Source: Pseudomonas putida (lineage in GTDB: Bacteria; Pseudomonadota; Gammaproteobacteria; Pseudomonadales; Pseudomonadaceae). From it: 64,000 nucleotides of DNA. The notes beneath the pieces are model-generated. The model had not been told where the DNA came from. It did not search any database and saw only the letters and a program-made list of their open reading frames with translations. Numbering within the stretch: the stretch's first letter is position 1; each line of letters opens with the position of its first letter. Positions 10,574 through 18,970 of this stretch are shown here, piece after piece. The stretch lies in assembly GCF_005080685.1 (NCBI RefSeq), contig NZ_CP039371.1:5890001-5954000 (forward strand). Reading direction: 5' to 3'. Both the position numbers and the translations under genes were made by a program.

Positions 10574-11763
10574 GGAAACTCTGAAGAGGACTTCCAGATT
10601 TGGCAGAATGCCTGATCTCACCCGCCGAGACGCCTGATGAAGCAGATGACCTTCGCCGATGCCGAGTACGCCGGCAAGCGCAAGCAGACCCGCAAGGAAT
10701 TGTTCCTTATCGAGATGGATCAGGTGGTGCCGTGGAAGGGTTTGATTACCCTGATCGAGCCGCACTACCCGAAGGGTGAAGGCGGTCGTCCGGCCTATCC
10801 GTTTATGGCGATGCTGCGCATACATCTGATGCAGAACTGGTTCGGCTACAGCGATCCGGCAATGGAGGAAGCGCTCTACGAAACGACCATTCTGCGCCAG
10901 TTTGCTGGGCTGAGCCTGGAGCGCATTCCCGACGAAACCACCATCCTCAACTTCCGTCGCCTGCTGGAAAAGCACGAGCTGGCGGCAGGGATTTTGGGCG
11001 TGATCAATGGCTACCTGGGAGATCGCGGCCTGTCGCTGCGCCAGGGCACCATCGTCGATGCCACGCTGATTCATGCGCCGAGTTCGACCAAGAACCAGGA
11101 CGGCAAGCGCGACCCGGAAATGCACCAGGCCAAGAAAGGCAATCAATGGTACTTCGGCATGAAGGCCCATATCGGTGTGGATGACGAGTCGGGCCTGGTG
11201 CATAGTGTGGTGGGCACGGCGGCCAATGTGGCCGATGTCACGCAGGTCGATAAGCTGCTGCACGGCGACGAAAACGTGGTCTGTGCCGATGCCGGTTATA
11301 CCGGAGTGGAGAAACGCCCCGAGCATGAAGGTCGTCAGGTCATCTGGCAAATTGCCGCCCGGCGTAGCACCTACCAGAAACTGGGCAAGCGCAGCGTCCT
11401 GTACAAAGCCAAGCGCAAGATCGAAAAAGCCAAAGCGCAGGTAAGGGCGAAGGTCGAGCACCCGTTCCGGGTGATCAAGCGCCAGTTTGGTTATGTGAAG
11501 ACGCGCTTCCGTGGCCTGGCCAAGAACACGGCACAGCTGCTGACGCTGTTTGCCCTGTCGAATCTGTGGATGGCCCGTCGACATTTACTGAGCAATGCAG
11601 GAGAGGTGCGCCTGTAATGTGGGGAATAGCCGCCGCGAGGTGCTCGCTGCGGCTAAAAAGACAGGAATGAGTCAGTGATCTGAGCGTTTTGGGTCGACTC
11701 GCCACTTTCAAAATCAGCGATGGTCGAAGCCGGCCAGAAGCACATGGCTACTTCAGACCATCC
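10574..11763 (+). mobile_element. IS5-family insertion sequence (1190 bp)
   Basis: The element is bounded by imperfect 13-bp terminal inverted repeats (10574-10586 and 11751-11763; 10 of 13 match, sharing TCTGAAG) and flanked by the 4-bp direct repeat CTAA (10570-10573 and 11764-11767). CTAA fits the YTAR target preference of the IS5 subgroup. It carries one transposase gene. Intact ends, an open transposase and a perfect target duplication suggest a simple and probably recent insertion. The target lies directly before the ribosome site of the YcaO gene. Confidence 0.9.
10637..11617 (+). CDS. IS5-family DDE transposase
   Basis: This 326-residue transposase has an N-terminal DUF772-type domain (FADAEYAGKRKQTRKELFL … MQNWFGYSDPAMEEALY) and a DDE catalytic domain. 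The triad is seen at D141 (TIVDATL), D218 (CADAGYTG) and E274 (KVEHPFRVIKRQFG, the Y/R-E-K type C1 motif). Full length, no frameshift. Its G+C is higher than that of the flanking YcaO/ABC genes, consistent with a separate origin. Confidence 0.95.
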   Translation: MKQMTFADAEYAGKRKQTRKELFLIEMDQVVPWKGLITLIEPHYPKGEGGRPAYPFMAMLRIHLMQNWFGYSDPAMEEALYETTILRQFAGLSLERIPDETTILNFRRLLEKHELAAGILGVINGYLGDRGLSLRQGTIVDATLIHAPSSTKNQDGKRDPEMHQAKKGNQWYFGMKAHIGVDDESGLVHSVVGTAANVADVTQVDKLLHGDENVVCADAGYTGVEKRPEHEGRQVIWQIAARRSTYQKLGKRSVLYKAKRKIEKAKAQVRAKVEHPFRVIKRQFGYVKTRFRGLAKNTAQLLTLFALSNLWMARRHLLSNAGEVRL

Positions 11764-11765
11764 CT

Positions 11766-11772
11766 AAAGGAG
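11766..11772 (+). promoter_or_regulatory. Ribosome binding site of the YcaO gene, abutting the IS target duplication
   Basis: AAAGGAG ends eight bases before the ATG at 11781. It overlaps the right-hand copy of the CTAA duplication, so it existed before the insertion, and the IS separates it from upstream sequence. This site decides the start of the broken YcaO frame. Confidence 0.65.
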
Positions 11773-11780
11773 TAAAAGCC

Positions 11781-12604
11781 ATGGGACGTCGCCGTTCTGA
11801 AATCAACATGCTGCAGATCACTCAAGCCATGAACTACACATTTACTGAGCCAGAAACATTGATGAAATTCAGAAGACTGCAGCAGGGTTTCTTGCCAAAT
11901 ATTCGACAAACTCTGGTACAGCTATTGGCTGTACCGAGAGCGAAGCCCTCTTGCACGCCCTCAATGAATCTATAGAGCGCCACGCCCTGTCGATGTACTA
12001 CTTGTCGCTTTGCAAGCTGACCTCACCTCCACAGATCTACCGACCCTCCGACTCTTTTCTGGAAGACACCTTCGTCCACGACAGAAAGCTTCTCCGCCAC
12101 GCGAGCAAATTGGAAATATACTTGACCCACGACTTCTATGATGTGCCATTTTGCATTGCCATTACTCGCAGCAAAAAAGAAGGCTCTCTCTGCAGCGTAG
12201 GGTCGGGAAGCTCCATAAATCCATCCACAGCAATGTATCGTGCTGTTACTGAACTAATTCAATGCGAGCAGCTTTCTGGCTCGAAAGAAAAACAAGACGA
12301 TCTCACCACGAAGAAAATGCTTGCCCAATCAGCACGACTCAGCCCACTTTTACACCCGTGCCCTCGGTACGATGTGCCCACATATCATCCGCCGCGCATT
12401 GAGCTCAGCGTTCGCGGGCAGATCAAGCGCACATTGACCAACTTGCGCAAGCAAAATAAATCTGTGTTCTATCGCACCCTATACGAGCACCCAAACCTCG
12501 CCACGGCCGTACAAGTTTTTATACCCGGACTGGAGCGCTTCCACTTGATAAGGTCCGGAATGCCAGTCGCGCCACAGAGCGCATTCAACGGCTATAGGCA
12601 ATGA
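11781..12604 (+). pseudogene. YcaO-domain protein (RiPP cyclodehydratase-like), frameshifted
   Basis: YcaO proteins use ATP to activate peptide backbones, forming azolines or thioamides in RiPP maturation. The YcaO reading frame is open from 11849 to 12604. It shows family marks: STNSGTAIGCTESEALLHAL, the E-x-x-x-E-R ATP/Mg motif (NESIER at 11963-11980), GSGSSINPSTAMYRAVTE…Q (E at 12251, Q at 12260) and PGLERF near the end. The start with a good ribosome site (11781) is in another frame, so a -1 or +2 shift is needed between about 11849 and 11885. With the shift mended the product would be about 274 residues, shorter than McbD-type enzymes (near 400). It lacks the Pro-rich C terminus common in azole-forming YcaOs. 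No partner E1/ocin-ThiF or dehydrogenase gene is present. Confidence 0.75.
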
Positions 12605-12605
12605 T

Positions 12606-14255
12606 ATGCATACCTACCGAGGCCTCTTCGTCGCCCTGAGTGCGACATTAGTATTGAAAGTCGCGACCGTCGTACCCGCCCTGATCTTGGCTGACATTAT
12701 CGACAACCTGTCCACTTCGGCCTCATCTTCTGTCTTCCTGCTCGGTGCCTTCATATGCCTTGTCGCACTGCAAGCCTCGTTGATCCCTTTACAAGCCTGG
12801 TGCCTGGCGCGGCTTTGCCAAGAGCGCGTGAAGCAGCTTTCCATCCAGTGGTGCCGAGAGTTGCTGAACAAACGCTTCGAGGCCTATGGACAACTCCATG
12901 GCGGAACCTTGGTAAAGGTACTGGATAGGGGAATAACGGCCCAGGAGCGATGGCTAGGCTTTCTGATTGGCTCGGCGTGGCCAGTACTGGCCGAAGCGGT
13001 GGTTCTGGTAACCCTGTTCACATACCTTGGCGCCACCTCGGCATTGATCGGTCTCGTACCCCTGAGCTTGGCCTATCTGTGGGCAAATAATCGCCTGGTG
13101 CACTGGCGCCGCCCCCGTATTGAGGCAGTAAACTCGCGGGAAGACGAACTGGCGGAACAATGGGTAGATACCTTCGCCAGTGCGTCAACGGTCAAGCTGG
13201 AGAAGGCCGAAGATGCCGCGATGTTTCCGGTCAAGCAAACACTGACGGACTATGCCGACTCAGCGGTAGGGGTTGCCTACAGTGGCGGATGGCTTCAAGG
13301 CTTGCGTACTCTTTTCATAGGCCTGGGTAGCAGTGGTTTGCTGGTGTGGGGTATCCATGATCAATCCCAGGCAACACCGCATCTGAGCCTGGGCGAGCTT
13401 GTTGCCCTCTTTACTCTGGTGAGTGGATTGCTCGCCGGCGTTGCACAACTGGCAGAAGCCTGGCGGGTGCTCGACCAGTTCCGACTCGACAAACGCAAGC
13501 TCGAACACTGGCTCCAACTTCCGGTGTTCGGCCCGACAGAATCCATAGAGACCGAGCCCTCAGAAAAAGACGCAGGACTTCGCATTACCCCCTGCCAACT
13601 CAGCGCTCGGAACGTGCTGCAACTGCTGATCGATGAGCCCTTGACCATACGTGCAGGTGAAAGGGTCGCACTGGTTGGGCCCAGCGGGTGTGGCAAGTCG
13701 ACACTTCTGCATGCGCTGGCAGGAACGGTATTCCAGTTACGGGAGCATGTTTACTTGCACGGCAGGTGCCTGGCTGCGCTCCACGGGTGTGAGCAGTTCC
13801 GTCGTTTACGACTCTGCCCACAGGACGCGCACTTCATACCTGGCCCACTGCCCCGCGCAGTGCTGTTCGAGCAAGCACATGATCGCGCTCTAATCGAACG
13901 ATGGCTTGAACGGCTGGGGCTGAGCAAAGAGTGGTACGAACTGGATCTGGATGCACGGGCAGAATCCATTTCGGGTGGCGAAGCCCGCAGGTTGACGTTG
14001 CTACGCTTGCTTAACCGGCCTGGAGACTTCAATTTCTTTGATGAACCCACAGCTGGGCTCGATGCCGGATCGGCTGCCAGGACCTGGGATCTGCTGTTTG
14101 AAACATTGCAAGGGAAAGGGCTAATCTGCGTAACGCATGATCAGAGTGCCCTGCAACGATTTGACCGGGTGATCACCCTGAGCGAGGGACGGATCATCAA
14201 GCAAGCGGAAACGAAGATCGCTCAAAACACTGGGCTACCTACCGCTCGCACATAA
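12606..14255 (+). CDS. ABC exporter, fused permease and ATPase, partner of the YcaO gene
   Basis: This 549-residue inner-membrane half-transporter probably works as a homodimer. An N-terminal six-helix ABC_membrane-type domain (about 1-300) is followed by a nucleotide-binding domain with Walker A GPSGCGKST (358-366), an SGGEARR signature (456-462), Walker B ending FFDEP (D479, E480) and the H-loop His511. All key residues are intact. The start lies one base after the YcaO stop, so translation is coupled and the two belong to one operon. It most likely exports the modified peptide or confers self-immunity; that role is inferred from context. G+C is lower than in core neighbours, a sign of transfer. 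Confidence 0.85.
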   Translation: MHTYRGLFVALSATLVLKVATVVPALILADIIDNLSTSASSSVFLLGAFICLVALQASLIPLQAWCLARLCQERVKQLSIQWCRELLNKRFEAYGQLHGGTLVKVLDRGITAQERWLGFLIGSAWPVLAEAVVLVTLFTYLGATSALIGLVPLSLAYLWANNRLVHWRRPRIEAVNSREDELAEQWVDTFASASTVKLEKAEDAAMFPVKQTLTDYADSAVGVAYSGGWLQGLRTLFIGLGSSGLLVWGIHDQSQATPHLSLGELVALFTLVSGLLAGVAQLAEAWRVLDQFRLDKRKLEHWLQLPVFGPTESIETEPSEKDAGLRITPCQLSARNVLQLLIDEPLTIRAGERVALVGPSGCGKSTLLHALAGTVFQLREHVYLHGRCLAALHGCEQFRRLRLCPQDAHFIPGPLPRAVLFEQAHDRALIERWLERLGLSKEWYELDLDARAESISGGEARRLTLLRLLNRPGDFNFFDEPTAGLDAGSAARTWDLLFETLQGKGLICVTHDQSALQRFDRVITLSEGRIIKQAETKIAQNTGLPTART

Positions 14256-14307
14256 CCTGAATTGCACTCCCAGCCCCTATAGCAGCAGCCCCTGTTAACT
14301 CAATGCG

Positions 14308-15705
14308 TTATTCGTCGTCGTCGAAGTTGTACATGCCCGGCGCAAGGTTCTCGAAGCGGGTGTACTTGCCGATGAACGCCAGGCGTACGAAACCGATAGG
14401 ACCGTTACGCTGCTTGCCGATGATGATTTCCGCCACGCCCTTGTGCTCGGTCTCGGGGTGGTACACCTCGTCCCGGTACACGAACATGATCACGTCGGCG
14501 TCCTGCTCGATCGCACCCGATTCACGCAAGTCGGAGTTCACCGGGCGCTTGTTGGGACGTTGTTCCAGGGAACGGTTGAGCTGGGACAAGGCGATGACCG
14601 GGCAGTTGAATTCCTTGGCCAGGGCCTTGAGCGAGCGGGAGATCTCGGAAATCTCGTTGGTCCGGTTGTCACCGGCAGAACCCGGGATCTGCATCAGCTG
14701 CAGGTAGTCGACCATGATCATGGCGATATCGCCGTGCTCACGGGCCAGGCGGCGAGTACGCGCGCGCATTTCCGAGGGGCTGATACCGGCCGTGTCGTCG
14801 ATGAACAGCTTGCGGTCGTTGAGCAGGTTCACCGCCGAGGTCAGGCGCGGCCAATCGTCGTCGTCCAGCTGGCCGGAACGCACCTTGGTCTGGTCGATGC
14901 GGCCCAGGGACGAAAGCATACGCATGATCAGCGATTCGCCTGGCATCTCGAGGGAGAACACCAGCACCGCCTTGTCGGTACGCAGCACGGCGTTTTCCAC
15001 CAGGTTCATGGCGAAGGTGGTCTTACCCATCGAAGGACGGCCGGCGACGATGATCAGGTCGGCAGGCTGCAGGCCACTGGTCTTCTCATCCAGGTCGGTG
15101 AAGCCGGTGGAGACGCCGGTGATGTCGCTGTCGGAGTTGAACAGTGTATCGATGCGGTCGATGGCCATGGTCAACAGTTCGTTGACCCCCACCGGGCCGC
15201 CAGTCTTGGGTCGCGCTTCGGCAATCTGGAAGATTTGCCGTTCGGCATCATCGAGGATTTCCTCGGCGTTGCGACCCTGCGGGTTGAACGCGTTGTCGGC
15301 GATGTCGGTACTGATGCTGATCAGCTGGCGCAGCGTGGCACGTTCGCGAATGATCGCGGCGTAGGCCTTGATGTTGGCCACCGACGGGGTGTTCTTGGCC
15401 AGCTCGGCCAGGTACGCAAGCCCACCGACCTGGGTCGACAGGCCTTCCTTGTCCAACTGCTCGTGCAGGGTCACGACGTCGAACGGTTGGTTGGCGTCGG
15501 CCAGCTTGTGCACGGCACGGAAAATCAGGCGATGGTCATGTCGATAGAAATCGCCATCCGACACCTGATCCAGCACGCGCTCCCAGGCGTTGTTGTCCAG
15601 CATCAAGCCACCGAGCACAGCCTGTTCGGCCTCGATGGAATGGGGCGGGACCTTCAGGGCTGCGGTCTGCAGGTCGAGTTGTTCGGGGTTGGTGATCTCG
15701 TTCAT
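14308..15705 (-). CDS. dnaB: Replicative DNA helicase DnaB
   Basis: This 465-residue hexameric 5'-3' helicase drives the replication fork and loads primase. N-terminal DnaB domain (about residues 20-125), then a RecA-like core with Walker A GRPSMGKTT, the DVIMFVYRDEVY segment and the GPIGFVRLAF C-terminal motif. The frame extends 14 codons upstream, but the ATG at 15705 gives the family start (MNEITNPEQ). It lies downstream of the rplI terminator and converges on the accessory ABC exporter gene. Confidence 0.97.
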   Translation of the reverse strand: MNEITNPEQLDLQTAALKVPPHSIEAEQAVLGGLMLDNNAWERVLDQVSDGDFYRHDHRLIFRAVHKLADANQPFDVVTLHEQLDKEGLSTQVGGLAYLAELAKNTPSVANIKAYAAIIRERATLRQLISISTDIADNAFNPQGRNAEEILDDAERQIFQIAEARPKTGGPVGVNELLTMAIDRIDTLFNSDSDITGVSTGFTDLDEKTSGLQPADLIIVAGRPSMGKTTFAMNLVENAVLRTDKAVLVFSLEMPGESLIMRMLSSLGRIDQTKVRSGQLDDDDWPRLTSAVNLLNDRKLFIDDTAGISPSEMRARTRRLAREHGDIAMIMVDYLQLMQIPGSAGDNRTNEISEISRSLKALAKEFNCPVIALSQLNRSLEQRPNKRPVNSDLRESGAIEQDADVIMFVYRDEVYHPETEHKGVAEIIIGKQRNGPIGFVRLAFIGKYTRFENLAPGMYNFDDDE

Positions 15706-15730
15706 GGCCACGAAAGAATTCTGGAGGATG

Positions 15731-15772
15731 AAAAAGACAAAGGGCACGGCCTGTCGGAACAGGACCGTGCCC
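15731..15772 (-). terminator. Rho-independent terminator of the rpsF–rpsR–rplI operon
   Basis: On the minus strand GGGCACGG pairs with CCGTGCCC, with a further inner pairing of CCTGT with ACAGG, followed by TTTGTCTTTTT. It lies 46 bases after the rplI stop. Confidence 0.85.
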
Positions 15773-15817
15773 GATGTTAACCGGCTTGGCCGCGAGCGGC
15801 CAGCCGATCAGCGCAGC

Positions 15818-16264
15818 TTAGGCAGCTACGACGACCACGCGTACGGTGGCTTCAACGTCGCTGTGCAGGTGCACGGCTACGTCGTATTCGCCAACCTGAC
15901 GGATGGTGCCGTTCGGCAGACGAACTTCAGCCTTGGCCACTTCGACGCCCGAGGCGGTCAGGGCGTCAGCGATGTCGTGGGTGCCGATCGAACCGAACAG
16001 CTTGCCTTCGTCGCCAGCGGTGGCAGTGATGGTCACTTCCAGCTCGGCCAGTTGGGCAGCGCGGCTTTCAGCCGACGATTTACGGTCAGCAGCTGCTTTT
16101 TCCAGCTCGGCGCGACGCTCTTCGAACGCGGCCAGGTTGGCGGCGTTGGCAACGGTGGCCTTGCCGAACGGCAGCAGGAAGTTACGGCCGTAACCAGCCT
16201 TAACTTTAACTTTGTCGCCCAGGTTGCCCAGGTTAGCGACTTTTTCCAGCAGGATCAGTTCCAT
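15818..16264 (-). CDS. rplI: 50S ribosomal protein L9
   Basis: This 148-residue L9 has the N-terminal domain ([19 protein letters not shown]), the long connecting helix rich in Glu and Ala, and the C-terminal RNA-binding domain. Last gene of the rpsF operon, directly before a strong terminator. Confidence 0.98.
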   Translation of the reverse strand: MELILLEKVANLGNLGDKVKVKAGYGRNFLLPFGKATVANAANLAAFEERRAELEKAAADRKSSAESRAAQLAELEVTITATAGDEGKLFGSIGTHDIADALTASGVEVAKAEVRLPNGTIRQVGEYDVAVHLHSDVEATVRVVVVAA

Positions 16265-16284
16265 TTGGTAAAACCTCTTAACTT

Positions 16285-17148
16285 TTAACCTTCACCGTTC
16301 GCGGAGTCATTCCCCTCAGGGGACTTGCGACCGCGAAAATCAATCAGGCTGTCGACAATGGCCAGGACCACGAGTAACGGATAAATCAGCTGCATCACCA
16401 GCACCAGCGTGACGTACATGCCTACCAGCCAGAAACCGGCCAGTCGCCCCTGTGCCACCAGACCGTGCATCAGGGATACACCGGCCAGGACGAGCACCAG
16501 GCTGGAAGCGGAAGCCAGGACGATGAACTGCGGGCCGATGAACGGGCCCAACACCATCACTGCAACCAGGGCCAGCATGGCCACTCGCGGCAACTTCAGG
16601 GCGCGAAACTCGCGACCGAAGCCTCCAGGGTTGTACAACGCAGCTTGCCAATAACGCGCCAGCATCAGAGCCAGCACGCTGAACAACTGCAACATCACCG
16701 CTGTGGAAGCGACCAGCACGGGGCCGATCAGCTCACCGGGAATCACCGGCTTGCCTTCGAACTTGGGCAGGGCTTCTACAAGCGCCTTGGCCAGTACTTC
16801 GAAGGTGTCGCGCAGTACCGCGTCCAGGATGAGGCTATAGACCAACCCCAACAACACACTGGACAACAACACCCGGCTCCAGGAATGCCCGGCTCGCAAC
16901 AAGGCGGCCAGCCCCAGCGTACCGACGAACACCAGCAAGGTGCTCGGGTCGCCGAAGACCCAAATGGCCACCGCGGGCAAAAGCCCCCAGGCGATGACCG
17001 TTGAAGCGTCCTTGAACCCGCGCCGCAGGAGCACGAGACTCCCGGCAGCGGCACTCAACCAGAACAGCAGCGGCAATACCGCACTTGCAACCACCACCAG
17101 GGTGGCCTGCACACGACCGCGCATGATGAAATCAGCCAACGCTCGCAT
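16285..17148 (-). CDS. DUF2232 (YybS-like) integral membrane protein
   Basis: This 287-residue, strongly hydrophobic protein has about seven or eight predicted membrane helices and a short polar C-terminal tail. It resembles DUF2232 proteins, which in pseudomonads sit between rpsR and rplI. Function is not established. The ends are 20 bases from rplI and 33 from rpsR, so it is co-transcribed with ribosomal protein genes. Confidence 0.8.
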   Translation of the reverse strand: MRALADFIMRGRVQATLVVVASAVLPLLFWLSAAAGSLVLLRRGFKDASTVIAWGLLPAVAIWVFGDPSTLLVFVGTLGLAALLRAGHSWSRVLLSSVLLGLVYSLILDAVLRDTFEVLAKALVEALPKFEGKPVIPGELIGPVLVASTAVMLQLFSVLALMLARYWQAALYNPGGFGREFRALKLPRVAMLALVAVMVLGPFIGPQFIVLASASSLVLVLAGVSLMHGLVAQGRLAGFWLVGMYVTLVLVMQLIYPLLVVLAIVDSLIDFRGRKSPEGNDSANGEG

Positions 17149-17181
17149 GCTTATCCCTTACTACTTGTCGACGACCCGGTC

Positions 17182-17412
17182 TCAGCGGCCGTGGCTGTCG
17201 GTGTAGGGCAGCAGGGCCAGGAAGCGGGCGCGCTTGATAGCGGTAGCCAGCTGACGCTGATAACGAGCTTTGGTACCGGTGATACGGCTTGGAACGATTT
17301 TGCCGGTTTCGGATACGTAAGCTTTCAGGGTGTTGAGATCTTTGAAGTCGATCTCTTTCACGTCTTCAGCGGTGAAGCGGCAGAATTTACGACGACGGAA
17401 GAAACGTGCCAT
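17182..17412 (-). CDS. rpsR: 30S ribosomal protein S18
   Basis: This 76-residue basic protein with the family signature ([39 protein letters not shown]) binds S6 in the 30S platform. It lies 28 bases after rpsF. Confidence 0.98.
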   Translation of the reverse strand: MARFFRRRKFCRFTAEDVKEIDFKDLNTLKAYVSETGKIVPSRITGTKARYQRQLATAIKRARFLALLPYTDSHGR

Positions 17413-17440
17413 GTAATAGGCTCCTCAAAAGGTCCGTGGA

Positions 17441-17866
17441 TTACTCGTCAGCGTTATCGCTGGAGTCGCTGTCATTGCTGTCGTCGCCTTCGGCGGAGTC
17501 AGCATGCTCAGGACGCTCACGACGCTCACGGCGCTCGCTGCGGTTCTCTTCGGCCTTCAGCATCTCGGACTGACCGGTAACGGCTTCGTCGCGACGGATG
17601 ACCAGGTTACGGATCACGGCATCGTTGTAGCGGAAGTTGTCTTCCAGCTCGGCCAGGGCCTTGCCGGTGCACTCAACGTTCAGCATCACGTAGTGAGCCT
17701 TGTGAACATTGTTGATTGCGTAGGCCAGTTGACGACGGCCCCAGTCTTCCAGGCGGTGGATCTTGCCGCCGTCTTCTTCGATCAGCTTGGTGTAACGCTC
17801 AACCATGCCGCCGACTTGCTCGCTCTGGTCCGGGTGAACCAGGAAGATGATTTCGTAATGACGCAT
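17441..17866 (-). CDS. rpsF: 30S ribosomal protein S6
   Basis: This 141-residue protein starts [18 protein letters not shown] and carries the usual long acidic C-terminal tail (Asp/Ser/Glu-rich, last ~30 residues), the region glutamylated by RimK in relatives. It forms a complex with S18. First gene of the operon, with a GGAG ribosome site and an upstream promoter at 17988-18016. Confidence 0.98.
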   Translation of the reverse strand: MRHYEIIFLVHPDQSEQVGGMVERYTKLIEEDGGKIHRLEDWGRRQLAYAINNVHKAHYVMLNVECTGKALAELEDNFRYNDAVIRNLVIRRDEAVTGQSEMLKAEENRSERRERRERPEHADSAEGDDSNDSDSSDNADE

Positions 17867-17987
17867 GAATGCTCCTTACGGGTTAGTAGTCTGCCAGCGA
17901 ATCTGGTCAGACAAGGAGTGAATGACACTGTATGTCTTGCCATGGAGGGGAGGCGCATGCGCGCCTGCCAGCTCGGCAAGGGGCGCA
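17867..17987 (-). promoter_or_regulatory. 5' leader of the rpsF operon, possible S6:S18 autoregulatory leader
   Basis: About 115-120 bases separate the predicted start of transcription from the rpsF ATG. The leader contains at least one short perfect hairpin (GGCGC-GCAT-GCGCC). S6:S18 r-leaders are known in Gammaproteobacteria; a match of this leader to that motif has not been tested. The rest of the gap up to rlmB (to 18223) holds the promoter and a REP pair. Confidence 0.35.
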
Positions 17988-18016
17988 ATTGTAGAGAAGG
18001 CGGGGCGCACAAGCAA
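17988..18016 (-). promoter_or_regulatory. Sigma-70 promoter of the rpsF operon
   Basis: On the minus strand TTGCTT (-35) and TACAAT (-10) are 17 bases apart. The -10 matches 5 of 6. Confidence 0.65.
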
Positions 18017-18076
18017 GGTGAGTGGTGAATATTTGAACAGCCGGAAACACTTTAGACCCGTCCTGCCCTTGATCGC

Positions 18077-18195
18077 CTGTAGGAGCGGCCTTGCGTCGCG
18101 AAAGGGCCGCGAAGCGGCCCCAGGGTTTATGCGTCAAGCTACAGATCGCCGGGACCGCTTTGCGGTCCTTTCGCGACGCAAGGCCGCTCCTACAA
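18077..18195. repeat. REP-like inverted pair between rlmB and rpsF
   Basis: Two inverted copies of GTAGGAGCGGCCTTGCGTCGCG (starting about 18079 and ending about 18193) flank an inner region with two further small GC-rich palindromes. This is the GCGGCCTTG variant of the repeat, different from the GCGGGCTTG variant near nadE and ygiQ. Confidence 0.8.
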
Positions 18196-18223
18196 GAGCT
18201 GGCGCCCGGCTAAAAGATCACAA

Positions 18224-18970
18224 TCAGCGCTTGGCCTGACGCTGGCGCACGGCCTCGAACAGACAAACGCCGGTCGCTACCGAGACGTTCAGGCTGCTGA
18301 CGCTACCGGCCATCGGCAGCTTCACCAAGAAATCGCAATGCTCGCGGGTCAGGCGGCGCATACCCTTGCCTTCTGCACCCATGATCATCACCAGCGGCCC
18401 GGTCAGGTCCTGCTGGTAGATCTCCTGTTCGGCCTCGCCGGCAGTGCCGACCACCCACAGGCCACGCTGCTGGAGTTTTTCCAGGGTACGCGAGAGATTG
18501 GTCACGGCCACCAGCGGAATGACTTCCGCCGCGCCGCAGGCCACCTTGCGCACCACCGGCGTCAGGGTCGCCGATTTGTCCTTCGGCACCACGACCGCCG
18601 TGGCACCGGCGGCATCCGCAGTACGCAGGCAGGCGCCCAGGTTATGGGGATCGGTGACACCGTCCAACACCAGGATCAGCGGCGGCGTCTGCGTGCGTTC
18701 GAGCAATTCCTCGAGCATCAATTCGCCCCACACCTGGCTCGGACTGACCTCGGCCACCACCCCCTGGTGCACGCCTTCTACCCATGCATCCAGTTCACGG
18801 CGCTCGGCCTGGCCGACCGGCACGCGGTTCTCCGCGGCCAGTGCCAGCAACGCCTGGACGCGCGGCTCGCTGCGCCCCTCCGACAGCCAGATCTGCTTGA
18901 CCCGCTTCGGATGGTGCTGCAGCAATGCCTGCACGGCGTGCACGCCGTAGATCTTTTCCAGCTGACTCAT
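18224..18970 (-). CDS. rlmB: 23S rRNA (guanosine2251-2'-O)-methyltransferase RlmB
   Basis: This 248-residue SpoU/TrmH-family enzyme has an N-terminal substrate-binding domain (YGVHAVQALLQHHP) and a knotted SPOUT domain with motif 1 (DPHNLGACLRTADAAGA) and motif 3 (SLNVSVATGVCLFEAV). It uses S-adenosylmethionine to methylate the 23S P-loop. Its start overlaps the stop of rnr (ATGA), the arrangement also found in enterobacteria. Confidence 0.96.
   Translation of the reverse strand: MSQLEKIYGVHAVQALLQHHPKRVKQIWLSEGRSEPRVQALLALAAENRVPVGQAERRELDAWVEGVHQGVVAEVSPSQVWGELMLEELLERTQTPPLILVLDGVTDPHNLGACLRTADAAGATAVVVPKDKSATLTPVVRKVACGAAEVIPLVAVTNLSRTLEKLQQRGLWVVGTAGEAEQEIYQQDLTGPLVMIMGAEGKGMRRLTREHCDFLVKLPMAGSVSSLNVSVATGVCLFEAVRQRQAKR

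Noticed and set aside
11861-11977. C-terminal half of the 64-residue frame starting at 11781, as a separate small protein or leader peptide
   Set aside because: It overlaps the strongly conserved YcaO motif in another frame, so it is best read as out-of-frame sequence after a frameshift.
14256-14307. Terminator between the ABC exporter gene and dnaB
   Set aside because: I looked for a stem followed by a T-run on both strands in this 52-base gap and found none.
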